From: Microcebus murinus
Taxonomy: Eukaryota; Chordata; Mammalia; Primates; Cheirogaleidae
Assembly: GCF_040939455.1 (NCBI RefSeq)
Contig: NC_134109.1
Location: 58,866,001-58,930,000, forward strand
DNA: 64,000 nucleotides
Direction: 5' to 3'
Of the stretch, positions 57,212-64,000 are shown piece after piece (the first letter of the stretch is position 1; each line of letters begins with the position of its first letter). The translations under genes and the position numbers were made by a program. The notes under the pieces were generated by a model. That model saw only the letters and a list, made by a program, of their open reading frames with translations. It did no database searches and was not told where the DNA came from.

Positions 57212-57790
57212 TTCTAGATCTTAGTGGTAAAACAGTTGGTTTTTCATCATGTAGTATGATGTTAACTGTAGGTTTTTCATAGATGCCTTTTATCAGATTG
57301 AGAAAGTTTCATTCTTTTCCTAGTTTACCAAGAGTTTCCATCAGGAATGGATGTTGGATTTGTCAATTTTTTTTTTTCTACTTCTTTTGAGATGACTAGA
57401 TGGATTTTTAAAAATTTATTCATGTGATAGATTACATTCATTGATTTTCAAATGTTAAATCAACTCTACATTCCTGGGATTAAACAAAGTTGACCACGAT
57501 GTATTGTCCTTTAATATATTGTTGAGTTTGAATTGCTAATATTTTGTTTATAATTTTTATATTTATGTTCATGAGGGTTATTGGTCTGTGGTTTTCTTGT
57601 AATGTTTTTTATTTTGGTACCAGCATCAGCTGCCCTCATAGTATTGATTTGGAAGTAGTCTTAACCTTTTCAGTTTTCTGGAAGTGTTCATGTAGAATTG
57701 TTAGTAGTTCTTTGTTAAATGTTTGCTAGAATTGGCCAGTGAAGCCATCTGGACCAGGAGTTTTCTTTGTAGGAAGGCGTTTTGGTTCTG

Positions 57791-58061
57791 TTTTGTTTTG
57801 TTTTTAAGATAGGCTCTTGCTCTGTTGCCTGGGCTGAAATGCAGTGGCATTGTCACAGCTCACTACAGCCTCAAACTCTAGGGCTCAAGAGATTGTCCTA
57901 CCTCAGCTGAAACTACAGGTGCTCCCACACCCAGCTAAATTTTAAATATTTTGTAGAGATGCTGTTGCTCAGGCTGGTCTGGAACTCCTGAATTCAAGCA
58001 GTCCTCTCGCCTGGGCTTCCCAGAGTGCTAGGATGACAGGTGTGAACCACTGCACCTGACC
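57791..58061 (-). mobile_element. Old Alu, reverse
   Basis: Diverged dimer with a shortened middle. Confidence 0.87.
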
Positions 58062-58189
58062 TTCTTGTTGTTAACTGTAGTCACCCTACTGTGCTGCCAA
58101 ATGCTAGAATGTATTCTATCTAACTGTATGTTTGTACTCATTAACCAATCTGTCTTCCTCCCCTGTCCCCAACGATGGATTTTTTCATG

Positions 58190-59330
58190 TTATGGTTTGT
58201 CCTGAAAAGTCTATACTTTGCCTTCTTTTTTGAAAGATATTTTCACTGTTTAGAATTCTAGATTGCTGGCTTTTTTTTTCTTTGTTCAGTAAAAATTTTA
58301 CTTCACTATCTTCTTACATTGTTTCTGATAAAAAGTCAGATATTGTCTGTATTATACTCTTTATGTAACATGTCACTTTTTTCTCTAGCTGCTAAGACTT
58401 TCTCTTCATTACTGATTTTCTCTTCATTACTGATTTGATTATGATGTGCCATGGTTAGTATTTTTCATATTTCTTGGCTTGAGGTTCATTGTGCTTCTTG
58501 GATTTATGAGTTTATTTATAGTTTTATTTATAGTTTATTTATAGTTTTTATCAAGTTTGGAAAAATACTGGCTATTAGTCATTATTTTTTCACTCTCCTC
58601 CCTTCCTTTTGAACTTCATTATTAGCATATGGGGAAGTATTAATATTAGATTAGCATTTTAGGAAATATTAATAGTATAGTGGAAGGTCTCATAGCTTAC
58701 CAATGTAATTTTCATTTGTTGAATTCTTTTTTCTGTTTTATTTTGAATAATTTCTATGTCTTCAAGTTCACTAGTCTTCTGCTACATGTAATCTGCTATT
58801 AATCTCATGTGCTTTATTTTTCATCTCAGAAGTTATAGTTTTTATCTGGGTCATTTGGGTCTTTTTTTATATTGTCTATGTGTCTTTTTAACTTTTTGAA
58901 CATATGGAATACAGTACAAATAACTTAATATGCTTCACTGCTAATTCTCTTTCAATTCTGGGTTAGTTTTAATTGATTATGCTCCTCATTCTGGGTTTTC
59001 CTGCTTCATTCTGTGCCTGGTAATCTTTGGATATCTGATACTCTGAATTTTACTTTCTTATATTCTGGATGTTTTTGTATTCCTATAAATTCTTGAGCTT
59101 TTTTCTGGGATGCAGTTGAACTTGAAAACATTTTTATCATGTTGGGTCTTTTATGATTTGTTGGGTGGGTCTTTGTAGGGTTAATTAATGTCTACCATGA
59201 GGCAGTACCTTCCTTAGTATTCTACCCAACGTCCTGCGAATTATGAGCTATTATTTGCAGTCCAGCTTTTGGGAACAGGCACGGTTCCCATCTCTGAATA
59301 AGCAGCTAGTACTGTTTCCTCTAGTACTTT
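58190..59330 (-). mobile_element. L1/HAL1 ORF1-region relic, reverse
   Basis: 'gcttgaggttcattgtgcttcttggatttatgagttt' and 'tttctgataaaaagtcagatattgtc' resemble reverse ORF1 text of old L1/HAL1. Local short duplications (e.g. 'tctcttcattactgatt' at 58402-58436). Confidence 0.5.
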
Positions 59331-59447
59331 TTAGCATGGTTGGTTCTTCTGACTTGGGTAGCCTTAAAAGTATGTTAGGATCACAGGCCAAGTGTGGTGG
59401 CTCACTCCCGTAACCCCAGCACTTTGGGAGGCTGAGGTGGGAGGATT

Positions 59448-59516
59448 GCTTGAGGACAGGAGTTCAAGACCAGGTGGGGCTCACAATATTGCCCCTCCTG
59501 GTCTTGAACTCCTATC
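59448..59516. repeat. Inverted copy of Alu left-arm sequence (hairpin)
   Basis: GCTTGAGGACAGGAGTTCAA (continuing GACCAGG) is followed, after a ~20-bp spacer, by its near-perfect reverse complement ending 'ctatcttcaagct'. Confidence 0.85.
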
Positions 59517-59562
59517 TTCAAGCTATATATATATATATATATATATGTACATATATATATAT

Positions 59563-59740
59563 AAATGATCCTTAGATGACACTGTTGCAAATGCATACTT
59601 TTTTGGGGGGGTATAATCTTTTCTTAGGTATGACACTTTTTTTTAAATTTATGTTTTTTTTATTTTAACGTATTATGGGGGTACAAGTGTTAAGGTTACT
59701 TACATTGCCCATGCCCCCCTCCCTCCTTGAGTAAGAGCTT
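59563..59740. repeat. Copy of the L1 3' end plus its flank (duplicate of 60986-61168)
   Basis: 178 bp in the same orientation as 60986-61168, differing mainly in homopolymer lengths. It includes about 80 bp of non-L1 flank ('aaatgatccttagatgacac...ggtatgacac') plus the adjoining L1 tail, and is bracketed by (TA)n on both sides. Confidence 0.93.
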
Positions 59741-59912
59741 TATATATATATGATTAGCCAGGCATGGTGACGCATGCTTGTAGTCCTAACTACTTTGTAG
59801 GCTGAAGCAGGAGGATAGCTTGAGCCCAGGAGTTTGAGGTTGCAGTGAGCTATGATGATGCCACTGCACTCTAGCTGGGGCAACAGAGCAAGACTCTATC
59901 TTAATAACAAAA

Positions 59913-60985
59913 AATAAATAATGTTACTGATGAATTTGTTTAATAGAACAAGCTTTTTCAAATATTGTAAATGATCTTTGCATTAACATTTTGCTTATTA
60001 AGGATTTTATTGCATGTGAAGGATTTTATGTATCTTATAGGATTGAATAAACTGTAGACTAAAACAATTAGTGGTAAAATGAATAACACCTGAATAGCCA
60101 TCACTCTGGAACATTATCAGGTTCCAGAGATGAGCCGATTACAGCTGTAAGGTGTTGAATTTGGTTCTTAGGTTTCCTGGCAGCTAAGGTGAAAAGAGAA
60201 ACATGTTAGGTTAAAAGTTTTTGGTGTCTTAGAAAAGAAACCATCCTTTGTTTGTTTGTTTTGGTTGAAACATTTTTTTCTTTGGTTCTAAATTTATTCA
60301 TAATTTGTGTGTGTATTTACGTATGTTCATGTGTTTTCTAATGTCTCTTCTTACTGAAGGATTCATGCTATAGGAATAGATCTTGGAGAAAATAGCAAAA
60401 TAGGTGATTAGTATAATATGTTTGTTTTGGTAAATGGCTCCACCATCTTCCAGGTTGCTAAGACATGAAACTTTCATCTTTGACAATGTGATAGAAAAAC
60501 ATAAATTTAGATTGGGACTCCAGTTTGAAATGTCTGTGGCACAACCTCAGATCTCCCCAGCCAAGACCTGTTCCTTACTGGCTTTATGATAATATTTGAA
60601 TCTGTTCCATTTTTCTCTGTTTTTGTCATTTCCTTAGTTGAATTTTTTGTTATTTCTTGAACTTTTGCAGCAGCTTACTACTTGGTTTCTCTATGGAGAA
60701 ACCATAGTTTCTCTTTTTTTTCTGCTTGAATCTGTCTTACATGGTGCTGTCACAGTCTTTCTAAAGCACGTTAATGAGCATGTCACTGTAACTACTTTAA
60801 AACCTTTCATGGTTTTCTATTGCTTATAGGATGAAGTTCAAAATCCTTAGCTTGCATTCAAGACAATCTTTTTATCTGATCCTAGCCTGCCTTTTCAACT
60901 AAGTATTATGATTGAATTAGGTGAAGAAACAAATAAATATAATAGTACTTCATTGTAATAGAGCTCTTCAAGATGCTTATTATAG
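59913..60985. other. RALGAPA1 intron 1, nothing recognised
   Basis: AT-rich sequence without a clear repeat family or splice-bounded exon. Confidence 0.5.
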
Positions 60986-61168
60986 AAATGATCCTTAGAT
61001 GACACTGTTGCAAATGCATACTTTTTTTTGGGGGGGGGTTATAATCTTTTCTTAGGTATGACACTTTTTTTTTTAATTTATTTTTTTTTATTTTAACGTA
61101 TTATGGGGGTACAAGTGTTAAGGTTACTTATATTGCCCATGCCCCCCTCCCTCCTTGAGTAAGAGCTT
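60986..61168. repeat. Source copy of the 178-183 bp duplication
   Basis: Here the L1 tail is continuous with the rest of the L1, so this is the original locus. Confidence 0.9.
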
Positions 61169-61385
61169 CAAGCATGTCCATCCCCCCAAACGTTGCACAT
61201 CTTACTCATTGTGGTTGTATACACCCATCCTCTCCTCCACCCTCCCGACACCCGATAAATGTTACTCCTATATGTCCACTTAGGTGTTGATCAGTTAATG
61301 CCAATTTGCTGGTGAGTACATGTGGTGCTGGTTTTTCCATTCTTGAGATACTTCACTTAGTAGAATGGGTTCCAGCTCTATCCAG

Positions 61386-61738
61386 GAAAATACAAGAGGT
61401 GCCATATCACTGTTGTTTCTATATCACCATTGTTTCTTAAAGCTGAATAGTACTCCATGGTATACATATACCACATTTTATTAATCCATGCATGTATTGA
61501 TGGGCACTTGGGTTGTTTCCATAGCTTTGCAATTGTGAATTGTGCTGCTATAAACATTCGAGTGCAGGTGTCTTTTTCATAAAGTGACTTTTGATCTTTT
61601 GGGTAGATGCCCAGTAGTGGAATTGCTGGATCAAATGGTAGATCTACTTGTATCACTTTGAGGTATCTCCATATTACTTTCCACAGAGGTTGAACTAGTT
61701 TGCAGTCCCACCAGCAGTGTAGGAGTGTTCCTCTCTCT
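61386..61738 (-). pseudogene. L1 ORF2 C-terminal remnant
   Basis: Open segment containing DLPFDPAIPLLGIYPKDQKS, KLWKQPKCPSIHAWINKMWY and YYSALRNNGD, typical of the ORF2 C-terminus just upstream of the 3' UTR. Confidence 0.92.
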
Positions 61739-61739
61739 T

Positions 61740-62293
61740 CTGTTTAAGTCCATTATTTCTTTCTTGATTTTCTGTTTGGAGGATATGTCCTGTGCTGTCA
61801 GTGGGATGTTAAAGTCTCCAACTATTATGGTGTTGTTGTTTATCCATTTGTTTAGATCAAGTAGAGTTTGATTTATGAATCTGGGTGCACCAAGGTTGGG
61901 TGCATATATATTTAGAATTGTTATGTCTTCTTGTTGAACTGTACCCTTCACCATTATATAGTGACCTTCTTTGTCTTTTATTACTTTTGTTGATTTAAAA
62001 ACTAAGTTATCTGTAATCAGCACCGCCATGCCAGCTTTCTTTTGGCTTCCATTTGCTTGAAATATCGTTCTCCACCTCTTTACCTTTAGTCTAATTGCAT
62101 CCTTGCAGGTTAGATGTGTTTCCTGAAGGCAGCAGATACTTGGCTTGTGTTTTTTTATCCATTCGGCCAGTCTATGTCTCTTGATTGGGGAGTTCAAGCC
62201 ATTCACATTTATTGAGATAACTGATAGGTGGGGCAGATTTCTGTTCATTATGTTAGATTGAACTTTGTTGCTTTGTTTTCTCTCTTGAGCCAT
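61740..62293 (-). pseudogene. L1 ORF2 endonuclease portion (truncated)
   Basis: About 185 open codons of the AP-like endonuclease: ISINVNGLNSPIKRHRLAEW, then CCLQETHL with the catalytic Glu, and IVGDFNIPL with the catalytic Asp/Asn. The frame leaves L1 homology at 'nrRERNTP', where it fuses to the distal part of ORF2 out of phase. No reverse transcriptase follows. Confidence 0.92.
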
Positions 62294-62339
62294 TGTAGTG
62301 TCTGGGCTTTAATCTTTAGCTTTGAGTAGATTTACATTT

Positions 62340-63240
62340 GTGAGTGTTTATCGTGCTGATCCGTGGGTAACACTGTTTTGAGTACTTCTTGAAGGGCTGG
62401 TCTTATCTTGGTGAATTCCCTCAGTCTTTGCTTATCTGAGAATGTCTTGATTTCTCCTTCATATACAAAACTTAGCTTTGCAGGGAATAAGATTCTAGGC
62501 TGCGCATTGTTCTGTTTCAGAAGAGTAAGAATGGGGCCCCAGTCTCTCCTTGCTTGTAAAGTCTCAGTAGAGAAGTCTGGTGTTATTCAAACTGGCTTTC
62601 CCTTGTATGTTACTTGCTGCTTTCATCTTACAGCTCTTAGAAAGGCCTTTTTAGTTGAAATTTGGTCAGTCTGACGACTGCATGTCATGACGTCTTCCTG
62701 TTTGAATTGAATCTCCCAGGGGTCCTCTGAGCTTCTTGAACTTGTATATCGAGATTTTTAGCAAGGCCTGGGAAATTTTCCTCTATTATATCTTCAAATA
62801 GCTTGTCCAACCCTCAGTGTTGTCTTCTTCCCCTTCTGGCAACCCTATGACCCTGACATTAGGTTTCTTCACATAATCCCACATCTCTTGTAGGCTTTGC
62901 TCTTTTCTCTTGTTTCTCTGCTCTATCTCTGTGACAGTTTTATTTAGTTGGAAGGTGTTATCTTCAATCTCTGAGATTCTTTCTTCTGTTTAATCTACCC
63001 TGTTCTTGAGGCTTTCCACTGAATTTTGTAGTTCCCTGAATTGATTCTTCATTTCCTGGAGTTCGGTTAAACTTTTCTTCATTGTATCGATTTCTTTAGT
63101 GAATTTTTGTTCCAGGTCCTGGAGGCTTTTTGTGGTTTCTTTGTGTTGGTTATCGAGTTGTTCTTGCAGGTCATTGACTTTTCTTATGATCCACATTCAG
63201 AATTCCTTTTCTGTCATTTTGGTTGCCTGATTTTGGTTGG
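62340..63240 (-). pseudogene. L1 ORF1 (coiled coil, RRM, C-terminal domain), disrupted
   Basis: An N-terminal coiled coil (KVNDLQEQLDNQHKETTKSL onward, 63196-62990) is followed in shifted frames by an RRM-like part (EMWDYVKKPNVRVIGLPEGE) and the C-terminal domain (ETLQARRDWGPIL..., FPAKLSF...EGEIKTFSDKQRLREF). ORF1p is the RNA-binding chaperone of L1 particles. A stop at the end of the coiled coil and frameshifts inactivate it. Confidence 0.88.
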
Positions 63241-64000
63241 TGTCTGTTTCTAAGGGGCTGGTGCTCTTCTTCGGTGGTGTGGTTTCCGTTTGGTTCTTCA
63301 TATTTCCGGAGTTCCTTCGCTGATTTCTTCCCATGTCGATCAGTTGTTGCTTCTTTCTTTTAGGTTTTCGTTGGGGTATTCATACGCCTTGTTTAGTTTT
63401 TGAGCCGATAGGTGGTATCTGTGGGTGAGATTTGACCACTCCCTGTATAATGAGTCAGTGTGTGCCATGAAGAGGGTGTGCAGGGTGTCCTCCTTGTCAG
63501 TAGGTGGCACTTGCTTGGAGGAACAGGCTGTGCTGTTGTTTTTGTTATCTGTGACCTGCTCTTGTTCCTCTAAAGAGGCATTCTAGTGCCTCCGGTGGTC
63601 GGTGGGGCCCTGGGACTTCCAGGTGTGTCCTTTTCTCCCTCTCAGTAAGGGCTGGTCTGGGAGTGAGTCTGGGCAGAGCTGGGTTGGGTAAGCCTGCCCT
63701 CAGGCACCACCAATGCCCTTCGCAGGGGTCGAAGTTCTGTTCTCTGCTTTCAGGAAGAGCTGCCAAGGAGGGGCTGGAATGGCTTGGCTCAGTCAGAGAG
63801 TCTGCATGTGGGGGTGGGGCTGTCCGAGACTGGCAGTCTGGAGTGGGCCTCGCTTCTTTCCACCCTCCCCAACTCCTCAGTTACTCCTGGGCCTCTGCCA
63901 GCAGGCCAGACCTCACGCCGCCGGGCCTCCCTTGGCGGTGATGCCGGCGGGGAGGTTCCCTGCGCAGTCTCCCGTGGTCTCAGGTACCCCTCCTTCCGAC

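Larger units (their letters stand above)
59386..59912 (+). mobile_element. Alu interrupted by a chimeric insertion
   Basis: The left arm runs to 'caagaccagg' (59475) and the right arm resumes at 'gattagccaggcatgg' (59752). The ~276 bp between are not Alu in this orientation. Confidence 0.88.
61064..64000 (-). mobile_element. Relatively young L1 with internal deletion; 5' UTR runs off the window
   Basis: In transcript order: GC-rich 5' UTR (about 64000-63250), ORF1 (about 63240-62340), ORF2 start (62293), 3' end of ORF2 (about 61738-61386), 3' UTR and A-rich tail (61064). ORF2 jumps from the endonuclease domain to its extreme C-terminus, so the reverse transcriptase is missing. The open frames are long for an L1 relic, which suggests a young age. 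Confidence 0.93.

Overview
This is a vertebrate nuclear genome segment from a strepsirrhine, probably lemuriform, primate. The evidence is about thirty Alu elements, many of one lineage: left arm 'cctgagcaagagcgagacc', A-rich linker 'ttaattggccaacta' plus a short (TA)n, right arm 'gctgacgccacggcactcactctagcc'. I associate that type with lemurs. Human-type AluS/AluY are not seen. The lemur assignment is an inference from repeats.

Two protein-coding genes lie head to head about 20 kb apart. On the minus strand, BRMS1L (Sin3-HDAC corepressor subunit) fills roughly the left half: nine coding exons from the ATG at 30969 down to 818 can be read base by base. The last exon (about 39 codons if the human length of 323 aa holds) lies beyond the left edge. 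All exon phases fit and the frame is open throughout. One intron (4399-5063) is a textbook minor-spliceosome AT-AC intron. On the plus strand, RALGAPA1 (catalytic subunit of Ral GTPase-activating complex 1) begins at 51147; only its first coding exon (35 codons plus one base) is present and the rest of the window is intron 1. Each gene starts in a CpG island, about 30440-31270 for BRMS1L and 50520-51320 for RALGAPA1. The BRMS1L island has ZNF143-type motifs and the RALGAPA1 island has two palindromic CREs. The order agrees with human 14q13.2, viewed in the reverse direction.

Everything else is intron or intergenic DNA dominated by transposable elements. These are Alus and free left monomers; L1 of several ages, including a younger internally deleted L1 running off the right edge (61064-64000); HAL1/L1 ORF1 relics; an MLT1-type LTR; and a solo gammaretrovirus-like LTR inside an Alu. 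DNA transposons include two mariner copies, two short hAT elements with 8-bp target duplications, a piggyBac-like element with TTAA ends, MER2-, MER44- and MER5A-like copies and a hAT transposase relic. MIR and L2 fragments and several microsatellites complete the picture.

No unknown multi-gene system was found. The most interesting observations are the AT-AC intron, a locally templated chimeric insertion at 59448-59745, the LTR-in-Alu nest, a 61-bp mini-Alu with perfect target duplications, and the lineage-type DNA transposons.
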